Shown: positions 27,445-35,335 of the stretch, one piece after another
Layout of the letters: every line of letters starts with the position of its first letter
Numbering within the stretch: the stretch's first letter is position 1
Assembly: GCF_001306115.1 (NCBI RefSeq)
Contig: NZ_LGCL01000019.1
Location: 174,018-238,017, forward strand
DNA length: 64,000 bases
From: Ornatilinea apprima
GTDB taxonomy: Bacteria; Chloroflexota; Anaerolineae; Anaerolineales; Anaerolineaceae
Reading direction: 5' to 3'
Position numbers and translations under genes: made by a program
The notes under the pieces: model-generated
The model's input: only the letters and a program-made list of their open reading frames with translations
Database searches by the model: none
What the model was told of the DNA's origin: nothing

Positions 27445-29109
27445 ATGGGTGAGACAGATACCTCTCCACAAGATAATCATTCCGGGGCTTCATCCACAAT
27501 TCATGAGCTATCTGCGAGGATTATGCAGTTGGCCTCTTTTCTCAATGCCAATCTGCAACATGATCGCGCCGTCACAGAGCTATCCAGCATCAAAAATCTG
27601 GCCGTAGAACTGGCCGGGCGCAGCGGCGCGCTGGGCCTGCACGAAGTTAATCAATCGGCCAAGAACATTGAAAGCGAGATCAACCAGATTCTCACCGAGC
27701 GCGGCCTTACCCGTTCTACCATCGAAGCCATTCATGAAGAAGTCAGCCAGCTCAAACAGTCCCTCGAAGAGATCCAAACCGCTAAACTGCCTGCCGCCCC
27801 CGCGCCTCGAGAAACCAAATTCCGCCAATATGGCCAGCTTGTCTACCTTGAAGAAACCACCTCTACAGACCAGCAGGAATTGATCACCCAGATTGGCTAT
27901 TTTGGCTACCAGGTAAATTCATTCCACACCATGGAAGAGTTGAAAGAGTCCATCAACAACTCTCTTCCCACCGCCGTATTGATGGACGTGGTCTTTTCCA
28001 ACGGTGAGTTGCGCGACGCTGCCTTTATTCATGACCTTCAAGATTCGCTCCCCGCTCACGTTCCACTCATTTTCATCAGCGAATACGACGATCTCTCCTC
28101 CCGCCTGCAGGCCGTGCGGTCCGGCGGCGTGGCCTACTTCACCAAACCCGTCGATGTGGTTTCGCTCATCGACGCCCTCGATCGCGCCAGCGGCAGCCAC
28201 CCCATTGAACCGTATCGTGTTCTGCTCGTGGAAGACTCGAAATTCCAGGCCAAACTCTACGCCCAGGTGCTGATAAAGGCCGGTATGCAAGTCAACATTA
28301 TCACCGATCCTATGACGATCCTCGAAGCCCTGGCTGAATTCAACCCCGACCTGGTATTGCTCGATATGTACATGCCAGACTGCACCGGCATGGAGCTGGC
28401 TCAGGTCATCCGTCAGAACGAAACCTTTGTCAGCGTTCCCATTGTATACCTCTCCTCAGAGACTGATAAAGATAAACAGTTGGAAGCCATGAGCTTCGGC
28501 GGCGACGACTTCCTCGCCAAGCCCATCCAGCCTCATCATCTGATTACCGCTGTGACCTCGCGCGTCGAGCGTTATCGCAAACTGCGTTCTTTTATGACCC
28601 GCGACGGCCTCACCGGGCTTTTCAACCACACCACCATTAAAGAACGCCTGGAACAGGAAATCTCTCGCGCCCGCCGGCACAACATCACCATCTCCTTTGC
28701 CATGCTCGACCTCGACCAGTTCAAAAAAATCAATGACACCTATGGTCACCCCACCGGAGACCGCGTGCTGCGCAGTCTCTCGCGCCTGCTGAAACAGCGC
28801 CTGCGCCGCACCGACATCATCGGCCGCTACGGCGGCGAGGAGTTTGCCATCATCCTCACCGAAACCGATGCCGAAACAGCCCGCAAAGTGCTGGATGAGC
28901 TGCGCCGCGGTTTTGCCAACATCAATCAGGTGTCTGGCAGCCGCCGCTTCAAAACGACCTTTAGCTGCGGTGTCGCCGAATTTCCTGCTTATTCTTCCGC
29001 CGCCGCCATTACCGACGCCGCCGACCACGCGCTCTACCTGTCCAAACTCCAGGGCCGCAACCGCGTAGAGATCGCTCCACCTCCGCCGTCCGAATACAAC
29101 GAGCTTTAG
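27445..29109 (+). CDS. Two-receiver GGDEF response regulator (diguanylate cyclase) with degenerate HPt domain
   Basis: 554 residues. Domain order: an HPt-like helical bundle (~15-95), receiver 1 (~130-250, phosphorylatable Asp in AVLMDVVF), receiver 2 (~258-375, Asp in LVLLDMYMPD, Lys in FLAKPIQP), and GGDEF (~390-545). The active site is RYGGEEF, with the metal-binding Asp in LDLDQFKKIND, so it should make cyclic di-GMP from two GTP. An inhibitory I-site RxxD (RRTD) lies five residues before GGEEF. In the HPt-like part the phosphoacceptor His of the usual A-H-x-L-x-G is replaced (AVELAGRSGALG), so phosphotransfer through it is unlikely. The partner kinase is not adjacent. Confidence 0.93.
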   Translation: MGETDTSPQDNHSGASSTIHELSARIMQLASFLNANLQHDRAVTELSSIKNLAVELAGRSGALGLHEVNQSAKNIESEINQILTERGLTRSTIEAIHEEVSQLKQSLEEIQTAKLPAAPAPRETKFRQYGQLVYLEETTSTDQQELITQIGYFGYQVNSFHTMEELKESINNSLPTAVLMDVVFSNGELRDAAFIHDLQDSLPAHVPLIFISEYDDLSSRLQAVRSGGVAYFTKPVDVVSLIDALDRASGSHPIEPYRVLLVEDSKFQAKLYAQVLIKAGMQVNIITDPMTILEALAEFNPDLVLLDMYMPDCTGMELAQVIRQNETFVSVPIVYLSSETDKDKQLEAMSFGGDDFLAKPIQPHHLITAVTSRVERYRKLRSFMTRDGLTGLFNHTTIKERLEQEISRARRHNITISFAMLDLDQFKKINDTYGHPTGDRVLRSLSRLLKQRLRRTDIIGRYGGEEFAIILTETDAETARKVLDELRRGFANINQVSGSRRFKTTFSCGVAEFPAYSSAAAITDAADHALYLSKLQGRNRVEIAPPPPSEYNEL

Positions 29110-29355
29110 ATCCCGGTTCAAAAACGACCCCTATTCAAGAGAGCGTTGAAATCATTAACCCAACCGTAGGCTTCCATGTGCTAATCTGAGAAAAAATTGA
29201 GCTGTTCTCTGCGGATTGCTGGCATCCTGGCTCAGTGACCAGGCCTAAAGCTGCCCACTCCACTCTGGACAGGCAGCAAAAACCGGCGCATAATCAAGGC
29301 GGGTAGTAAACTAAAGATCGTTCCTTTGATAACCGAGACACATTAGGAGAATAAA

Positions 29356-30048
29356 ATGAATATTCAGCGAACCCGGGCCGCCATTGTGCTGGCCTTCATA
29401 ACCATTTTGCTTCTCGCGGGTTGCGGTCCGGCGGCTCCGCAGGCCGCCCCCACCCTCAACCCAACCGAGATGGAACAGCAGGTAATATTGCTGCGCACCG
29501 CTGCCGCCGAAACCGTTGCGGTTCAGCTCACTGAGCAGGCCGCCCTCTTCCCGTCGGCCACGGTAACCGCCACCGCCACAGAAGCCCCCACTCATACCGC
29601 CCAGCCGGCCCAGGCCGAATCGACTCCCATCACCCTGCCGGATGCCACCCAGGCACCCACAACATCGGTTGTGCTGGTTCCCACGGCAACCGCGCGCCCG
29701 GCCGCCAACACCACGCCCGCGGAGTGCAAAGTGGTCAGTGTATCTCCTGTTTATAATAACCAGTTCCGCCCCTCCACCGACTTCGACGTCCGCATCACTG
29801 TTCAAAACACCGGCACCTTCACCTGGAGTGATGACGACATGGAACTCCGCTACATCACCGGCGACAAATACGAAACGGCCTCCGACAGCTATAAACTAAC
29901 CAAAGAAGCGAAACCCGGAGAAAACGTGGAATTTGCGATTGATATGATCACCCCCAAAGATGCCGGCCAGTACTCAGCCGCCTGGGGACTTTTCCGCGGC
30001 AGCAAAAACCTGTGCGTGATTTACATCAACTTGCAGGTGGTGGATTAG
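29356..30048 (+). CDS. Lipoprotein with NBR1-type Ig-like domain
   Basis: 230 residues. The signal peptide ends with lipobox LLAGC (Cys at ~24), followed by an Ala/Pro/Thr-rich linker (~25-125). The C-terminal ~105 residues are a beta-sandwich of the NBR1 Ig-like type: RPSTDFDVRITVQNTGTFTW, with the conserved Asn-Thr-Gly-x-x-x-Trp, and the end GLFRGSKNLCVIYINLQVV. Such domains are frequent on Chloroflexota surface proteins and are thought to mediate adhesion or binding. The stop codon overlaps that of the convergent EamA gene (TTAG). RBS taggag lies before the ATG. Confidence 0.85.
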   Translation: MNIQRTRAAIVLAFITILLLAGCGPAAPQAAPTLNPTEMEQQVILLRTAAAETVAVQLTEQAALFPSATVTATATEAPTHTAQPAQAESTPITLPDATQAPTTSVVLVPTATARPAANTTPAECKVVSVSPVYNNQFRPSTDFDVRITVQNTGTFTWSDDDMELRYITGDKYETASDSYKLTKEAKPGENVEFAIDMITPKDAGQYSAAWGLFRGSKNLCVIYINLQVVD

Positions 30049-30977
30049 CTCCCGGCTGTATCATTCTGCGCTTCAACCAGTCCGGCTTCGGCCGGGCTGG
30101 TTTCTTTTTGGGGTTGAGCGGTGTTGACCAGATACACGCCCAGCAGCACCACGCCGCCGCCCAGTAACTGCCAAATCGCCAGATGCTCGCCAACCAGGGG
30201 AATCGCGGCCAGCGCGGTCAGCACCGGCTGCGCAATCATCGTCGGCGAAACCACCGCCGCCGGCAGGTGACCCAGCGCGTAGCTCACCATAAAGTATCCC
30301 CCCACCTGCGAGATCACCGCCGCTCCCACAAATGCGAGCCACGTCTCACGCGAATACCCGCCCAGCGAATAACCCATTCCCAGGCTGGCCGCCAGCAGGC
30401 ACACCGCGCTCGCCGCGGTCATCAGCCAGATATAGGCCAGCGCCGGCAGCTTCTTGCGTCCCTGCTGTGTCACCAGAAAATAGGCCGCGTAAAACACACT
30501 CGAAAGCAGTGCCAGAGCATCGCCGCCGCTGAAATGCGGGTGCAGAATTAAGTCGCTGGCCAGCACCACCGCCGCCCCGCTCAACGCGCAGGCCAGCCCC
30601 ACCCAAAAACGCCCGCTTAATCGCTGCCGCCAAAACAAATAAGAGAGCAGCGCCACCCACAACGGGGCGATATTGTTAAGCAGAGTGGCATTTGCCACCC
30701 GTGTGAATTGAATGGACGTGCTCCAAAAACCATGATCCAGCGACGTGAACAGTCCTCCAATCAACGGGAAAACCAGCAGCCCCGGCGAGAAGGCCGGCAG
30801 TCCACGCCAACTGCGCAGCCCCAGTGGAACCAGCAGCAGCGCGGCAATAGCCATCCGGTAAAAAGAGGTTACCACCCCCGGCGCCTGCGCCCAGCGCACA
30901 AATAGACTGGAAAGCGTCAGCGCCAGCACGCCGCCGCCCAGGGCCAGATAAGGAAGGATCGATTTACCATCACGCAT
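30045..30977 (-). CDS. EamA/DMT family transporter
   Basis: 310 residues with ten hydrophobic helices in two five-helix EamA repeats. Landmarks are LTLSSLFVRWAQAPGVVTSFYRMAIAALLLVPL in the first half, GLFTSLDHGFWSTSIQFTRVANATLLNNIAPLWVALL, and GHLPAAVVSPTMIAQPVLTALAAIPLVGEHLAIWQLLGGGVVLLGVYLV near the end, the classic DMT repeat ends. Members export amino acids, nucleotides or other metabolites; substrate unknown. It is convergent with the lipoprotein gene, and their stop codons overlap. Confidence 0.9.
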   Translation of the reverse strand: MRDGKSILPYLALGGGVLALTLSSLFVRWAQAPGVVTSFYRMAIAALLLVPLGLRSWRGLPAFSPGLLVFPLIGGLFTSLDHGFWSTSIQFTRVANATLLNNIAPLWVALLSYLFWRQRLSGRFWVGLACALSGAAVVLASDLILHPHFSGGDALALLSSVFYAAYFLVTQQGRKKLPALAYIWLMTAASAVCLLAASLGMGYSLGGYSRETWLAFVGAAVISQVGGYFMVSYALGHLPAAVVSPTMIAQPVLTALAAIPLVGEHLAIWQLLGGGVVLLGVYLVNTAQPQKETSPAEAGLVEAQNDTAGS

Positions 30978-31140
30978 GAGCAGAGATTATACCCTCCGCT
31001 CTCCATTCTTGGGTGTTTTTTTCTCTTCGGCAGCAAAATAGTGGTTTCCTTGTCTTGCGGCGGAGATTCTGCTAAGTTCCAGGTTGATGACAATAACACC
31101 AGCCTTTGCGCGCAAATCCCTCAGCGAGGTCAAATCCCGT

Positions 31141-31146
31141 TATAAT
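31141..31146 (+). promoter_or_regulatory. -10 box of the solute-binding lipoprotein gene
   Basis: TATAAT 40 bases upstream of the ATG at 31186, with no good -35 element at the expected spacing. The position also supports the downstream start, since a start at 31084 would lie upstream of this promoter. Confidence 0.45.
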
Positions 31147-31185
31147 CAATATCAACCCACCCAACAACCAAACAAGGAGAAGACC

Positions 31186-32832
31186 ATGCGAAAAATCCAT
31201 CTGCGTGGGCTCGCCACCTTATTCCTCATCACCTTCCTGGCCGCGGGTTGCGCGCTGTTCACCACCCCGGCTCCTCCGGTTAGCTCCGCTCCCACCGCTG
31301 TACCGGCCACCGCCACCATTGAACCCACACCCACCACCCCGCCCCAGCCCACACCCACCATCGCAATCCCGGTTGACGCGGCAGTACTCCCCGTTGTCCT
31401 CTCGCCCTCTTTTGAAACGCTCGATCCGCGCACCGAATCTTCACCCGAAGCGCGCGCGCTGCAATCTTTGCTCTACCAGACCCTCGTTGCACTCGATACT
31501 GCCGGGAATCCCATTGCCGGGCTGGCCTACGGTTGGGAAGCCACCGCAGACGGTCTCTCTTACACCTTCTTCATCCCCACAGGCGCGTCCTTCTCCGACG
31601 GGGCCACCATCACAGCCACGGTTGTTTCCCAGAACCTGAATGAGTTTCTACTCACCGCTGGCAGCGCAGCCGCCGTCTACCCCTACAATATCATTGACAC
31701 CATCGATGCCGTCGACGAAGCCACTCTGGCCATCCGCCTTAAGCAGCCTTGCAACACTTTCCTGCAAGCCCTGGCCAATCCGCGCCTGAGCATCATCTCG
31801 CCTGAGTGGATCTCGCGCCCCTCTGCCAGCCTGGCCGATTCTCCCGCCGGCAGCGGGCCTTTCCGGTTGGTGAGCATGGAGACCGGCTCTCAACTCACCT
31901 TCTTGAAACGGTCCGAGTACACAGGCGCACCCGTGTTTTTTGATCTCGTGCGCGTAAGCCTGGTTCCTTCCGCCGCCGAAGTCCGCGACCAGCTCACTGC
32001 CGGGCAGGCTCTGCTTGGCATCTTCCCGCAGGCCGCCCAGCGCGACCCGCTTCCGACTGCAGAATCCGGCCTGCAAACCCGCCTGCTGGCTCTTCCTGAG
32101 ATGCAAGTTATGGCCTTTAACTTTACCCGCCCCTTCTTCAACAGCCTTCAGGTCCGGCAGACATTCAACCGCGCCATTGACCGCGCCGCGCTCATCCAGA
32201 CCGTCTTTATGGGCGACGCGCTAGCGCCCTCCGGCATCTACCCCATCGGCATGTTCGGCGCTTGCGCCGGCGAGGAAGACTACGCATACAACCCCAGTCT
32301 CTCCTCTTCGCCGCTCCCCTGGGAAAGAGTTACCCTGCGCGCCCTGGCTCCCGAAGGCCTTTACCGACAAGACCGCGCCCTCATCGAAGCCATGAGCAGC
32401 CAGTTCGCCCTGGTTGGCATCAACCTCACCGTGGATTACACTTCGCGTGAAGACTATCCCCGCTCAGTGATTGAAAATCAGCCCCTCGCCAATTACGATC
32501 TGTATTTTGTGCAGTTTGAATCTCCCTCTTTCTCCCCCGCTGCGCTCGACGAGTGGTTCCGTTCCAATGGGGCTTTGAATGGCGGTAAATACGCCAACCC
32601 GCAAGTCGATGATCTTCTCTCCCGCTCCAGGAACGAGCTGGAACCCGAGCTGGCCGAAGCCCAATACTGCCAGGCCGCCCAGCAAATCTGGGCAGACGCG
32701 CCCTATCTCTTCCTCCTCCAGCCGGCGTACACAGTGGCGTATTCATCCTCTCTGGAGGGTTTTACTGCTTCTCCCAACGGGTGGCTGCATCTCGATCTGC
32801 TGCGCACAGAGCTGACTACCCCCCCAGAGTAG
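31186..32832 (+). CDS. ABC transporter solute-binding lipoprotein, family 5 (OppA/DppA-like)
   Basis: 548 residues from the ATG at 31186 (AAGGAGA site; a longer frame from 31084 is rejected because it lies upstream of the -10 box). The signal peptide ends with lipobox AAGC, followed by a Thr/Pro linker. The mature part shows the SBP_bac_5 core: SFETLDPRTESSPEARALQSLLYQTL, LAYGWEATADGLSYTFFIP, and FNRAIDRAALIQTVFMG. Family 5 proteins bind peptides, nickel or sugars and dock onto DppB/DppC-type permeases. No permease is adjacent; the only DppBC-like proteins in this window are the fused ones at 46.7-54.3 kb. A partnership is possible but not shown. Confidence 0.9.
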   Translation: MRKIHLRGLATLFLITFLAAGCALFTTPAPPVSSAPTAVPATATIEPTPTTPPQPTPTIAIPVDAAVLPVVLSPSFETLDPRTESSPEARALQSLLYQTLVALDTAGNPIAGLAYGWEATADGLSYTFFIPTGASFSDGATITATVVSQNLNEFLLTAGSAAAVYPYNIIDTIDAVDEATLAIRLKQPCNTFLQALANPRLSIISPEWISRPSASLADSPAGSGPFRLVSMETGSQLTFLKRSEYTGAPVFFDLVRVSLVPSAAEVRDQLTAGQALLGIFPQAAQRDPLPTAESGLQTRLLALPEMQVMAFNFTRPFFNSLQVRQTFNRAIDRAALIQTVFMGDALAPSGIYPIGMFGACAGEEDYAYNPSLSSSPLPWERVTLRALAPEGLYRQDRALIEAMSSQFALVGINLTVDYTSREDYPRSVIENQPLANYDLYFVQFESPSFSPAALDEWFRSNGALNGGKYANPQVDDLLSRSRNELEPELAEAQYCQAAQQIWADAPYLFLLQPAYTVAYSSSLEGFTASPNGWLHLDLLRTELTTPPE

Positions 32833-32843
32833 CCCATAGAATC

Positions 32844-32880
32844 AAGACCGCCGGATGGGTATCCCCCCGGCGGTCTTCTC
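32844..32880. terminator. Bidirectional terminator between two convergent genes
   Basis: A perfect 11-bp stem aagaccgccgg / ccggcggtctt with a 12-base loop, followed by CTCTTTATCTT on the plus strand. It lies between the solute-binding lipoprotein and FxLYD-like genes. Confidence 0.85.
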
Positions 32881-32887
32881 TTTATCT

Positions 32888-33694
32888 TCACGGTCTGTAT
32901 CCCTGCGCCCACGCTTCCACGCGAACCACATCCGCGGCCACTTCTTCCGGCAGCCCAATCCACACCTCGCTGGCTTCTCCAGGGCTCCAGTAGCCTTTTT
33001 CGGGCGACCCAGTCACAATATCTACCAGATGGCTGCTGCCGTCAAACAACGCCGCCGCCACCAGCGGTTTCTCCACCGCCTCACCCGCCTTATTCAAAAC
33101 TTGCACCGCCGCCGCCGGGATTCCTTGAGCATTGAGTCGAACTGTTGCCCCTGTAACCATAATTTGGTCTTGAATGTACTCGCCGCGATATTCTTCCGGC
33201 AAGATTTCAAACACCACCTCCCCGATGGAGCCCCTTTCCACAGCGATCTCAATCACCGCGCCGTTCATGCTTCCCGGCGGGGTAACGTCCAGCAAAGTGT
33301 AGCTTTCGCCACTGCCGATCACCTCACCCTGCGAGTTAAGCACCGTCGCCCGTACCAGGGTGAAATCTATCGCCTGAGGCTGGTTGTTGCGCAGCACGGC
33401 AAACACCCGCGCCCGCCCTTCACTGCTTACCCGCCAGCCGGATTTTACAATTTCGATTGCCGGCCGCGGCGTGGGGCTGGGCATGCGCGTAATCTGTAGT
33501 TCAATCACCTGTGGCGTTTCCGTTTTCCACGCGAAGCGCCGCGTTTCGGCGGTGGCAGTGTTCTCCGCTGCGACCTGTGTCTGGCGCGCGGGCAGGGCTT
33601 GCAGCCCCGCGCCAACCACCAACCCGATGCCCAGCGCGCCCGCCAGCCCTGCCAGTAACAGATACAGCCGTTTGTTGGGAGTTGCCTCGTTCAT
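32888..33694 (-). CDS. Membrane-anchored FxLYD-like protein
   Basis: 268 residues. A single N-terminal membrane helix (~10-30) is followed by a short linker and one or two extracytoplasmic beta-sandwich segments. The sequence IVKSGWRVSSEGRARVFAVLRNNQPQAIDF, then VRATVLNSQGEVIGSGESY, resembles FxLYD-type domains (a neutral 'difference in late versus early' beta fold common in Chloroflexota and Bacillota surface proteins). A second half with TGATVRLNAQGIPAAAVQVLN repeats a similar strand pattern. It is the last gene behind the CPBP protease (48 bases apart, same strand) and may belong to that operon. Function unknown. Confidence 0.75.
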   Translation of the reverse strand: MNEATPNKRLYLLLAGLAGALGIGLVVGAGLQALPARQTQVAAENTATAETRRFAWKTETPQVIELQITRMPSPTPRPAIEIVKSGWRVSSEGRARVFAVLRNNQPQAIDFTLVRATVLNSQGEVIGSGESYTLLDVTPPGSMNGAVIEIAVERGSIGEVVFEILPEEYRGEYIQDQIMVTGATVRLNAQGIPAAAVQVLNKAGEAVEKPLVAAALFDGSSHLVDIVTGSPEKGYWSPGEASEVWIGLPEEVAADVVRVEAWAQGYRP

Positions 33695-33741
33695 GGAATT
33701 GATTCTACATCCACAAGCGATTTACGGCTGTGCAATTTCAC

Positions 33742-35316
33742 TTATTCCGTCATTTCATAGGTAATCATGCCGTTGTCCCACTTCACCAACCGGTGAGGGG
33801 CATCCAGCTCATACCAGGCCGTCTGGTCTCCCAATTTCACCTTCCAGGTGAACATCGTCCCGGCCGGAACGGTAACCGTGTCCAGGCCAATCACCACCAT
33901 CACCTGATCGCGCTGGGTGATCGTGCTGATCCCCAGGCTGGCGTCATACTGCGCGGGCCACACCACGCTCGTTTCACGCGCCACCCCGGCGCTGAAGGTC
34001 TGGCCCATCAGCCGCCACGGCCATTCCTCAATGACCAGCGTGTCGGCGGGGAATGACAGGCTTCCTGTGGCCGTGCCATCTTGCGAGACACTCAAAGATA
34101 CCTCGCCGCCCTCGGTTTGGGCTTTCACCGTGTCAACACCTTTCGTGTTGGTTCGCTCGCGCTGCAGCGCGGTCAGGCTCATATCCTCCGCCAACCAGCG
34201 CACTTCGAGATGATCCTGATAGGCTTCACCCGCCCACAGGCTGTTTCCGGTCTGGTATTCAAACGTCTCCTGCTGAATGTTGCAATCCAGCGCGTACGCG
34301 CCCGCCGCGGGAGTTAACTGGCATTGCGCCTCACCCACCGCCTCGCCGCCTTTGTGGTTCAGCTGGTAATTCATCACCAGCGGCTCGCTCCAGGCCGGGT
34401 CTCGTAGTTGCAGTGTTTGCCCCATCGCCAGCATTTCCGGGAACTTGCCTACCACCAGTTCGCCCAAGGCCATCAGCAGGTAAATGGGCAGCGCCGCCAA
34501 AACCGGCCAGTAACGCGCCAGCCAGCCGGGCTCGCCTTCCACAGTTTCAACCCGGGCCTCTTCCACAACCGCGGGAGCGGTCTTGCTCAGCAGAACAATG
34601 CCCACCAGTACCACCGCCAACCCAACCAGCGCCGCCCAGATCGAAAAGACAGGCAGCGGATTCGAAGGGTTGAACGAGCTTTGAATGCTTACCAAACTGG
34701 AGAAAGCGTTGTTCCCAAAATGCACCAGCATCGCCGTCCACAGCGACTGCGTGCGCCAGTACACCCAGCTGATCAACACCGCGATCGGCAGCAGCGCGGG
34801 CAGCCCTTGCAGGCGCATGTGATAGATCACAAACAGCAGCGCCGGGATCAAGATACCCGTCCACTTTCCATAACGCGCCCCATATGCGCGCTGGATCAGG
34901 CCGCGAAAGAACACTTCCTCGGCCAGCGGCGCGGAGACCGCCAGCGCAAGAAACGCCAGCAGTGCCTGGGTCGCCGTACGCGGCAGCGCGTCTGCCGGCA
35001 TAGGCATGCTATAACCCATCACCTGCGACATGGTTACATCAATCAGCGCCGCGAACGGCCAAACGCCAATCCCAAGCAGCAGCGCCAGCCCGGCTGTTTT
35101 CCAGCCCGGCCAGTTCAGCCGCAGCGATGAACGCAGCGGCAGGCGCTTGATCAACACCAGAATCAGCGCCGGCGCCAGAATACAAACCAGCTCTGTGGCG
35201 ATCAGTCCTGGGTAGAAACTCGTCAATTGCATGATCGAGCCGAGAGAAATCAACAGAATCAACCCCACCAAATACAGCCCATTGGCTGCCCGAATCGAAA
35301 CGGTCTCCTTGTTCAT
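33742..35316 (-). CDS. CPBP-family intramembrane protease with C-terminal extracytoplasmic beta domain
   Basis: 524 residues from the preferred ATG at 35316 (GGTGGAG eight bases upstream); a start at 35343 would overlap the previous gene. The N-terminal half is a multi-helix CPBP (Abi/Rce1-like) glutamic protease with all three motifs: APLAEEVFFRG (EExxxR), FVIYHM (FxxxH) and MLVHFGNN (HxxxN/B). After a further helix (~residues 270-290) comes a ~220-residue soluble region resembling DUF3108-type lipid-binding-like beta barrels (MNYQLNHKGGEAVGEAQCQ ... VPAGTMFTWKVKLGD). CPBP proteases process prenylated proteins, bacteriocins or anti-sigma factors. Here it is coupled to an ABC exporter. Confidence 0.87.
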   Translation of the reverse strand: MNKETVSIRAANGLYLVGLILLISLGSIMQLTSFYPGLIATELVCILAPALILVLIKRLPLRSSLRLNWPGWKTAGLALLLGIGVWPFAALIDVTMSQVMGYSMPMPADALPRTATQALLAFLALAVSAPLAEEVFFRGLIQRAYGARYGKWTGILIPALLFVIYHMRLQGLPALLPIAVLISWVYWRTQSLWTAMLVHFGNNAFSSLVSIQSSFNPSNPLPVFSIWAALVGLAVVLVGIVLLSKTAPAVVEEARVETVEGEPGWLARYWPVLAALPIYLLMALGELVVGKFPEMLAMGQTLQLRDPAWSEPLVMNYQLNHKGGEAVGEAQCQLTPAAGAYALDCNIQQETFEYQTGNSLWAGEAYQDHLEVRWLAEDMSLTALQRERTNTKGVDTVKAQTEGGEVSLSVSQDGTATGSLSFPADTLVIEEWPWRLMGQTFSAGVARETSVVWPAQYDASLGISTITQRDQVMVVIGLDTVTVPAGTMFTWKVKLGDQTAWYELDAPHRLVKWDNGMITYEMTE

Positions 35317-35335
35317 CGTCAATGCTCCACCTGAA

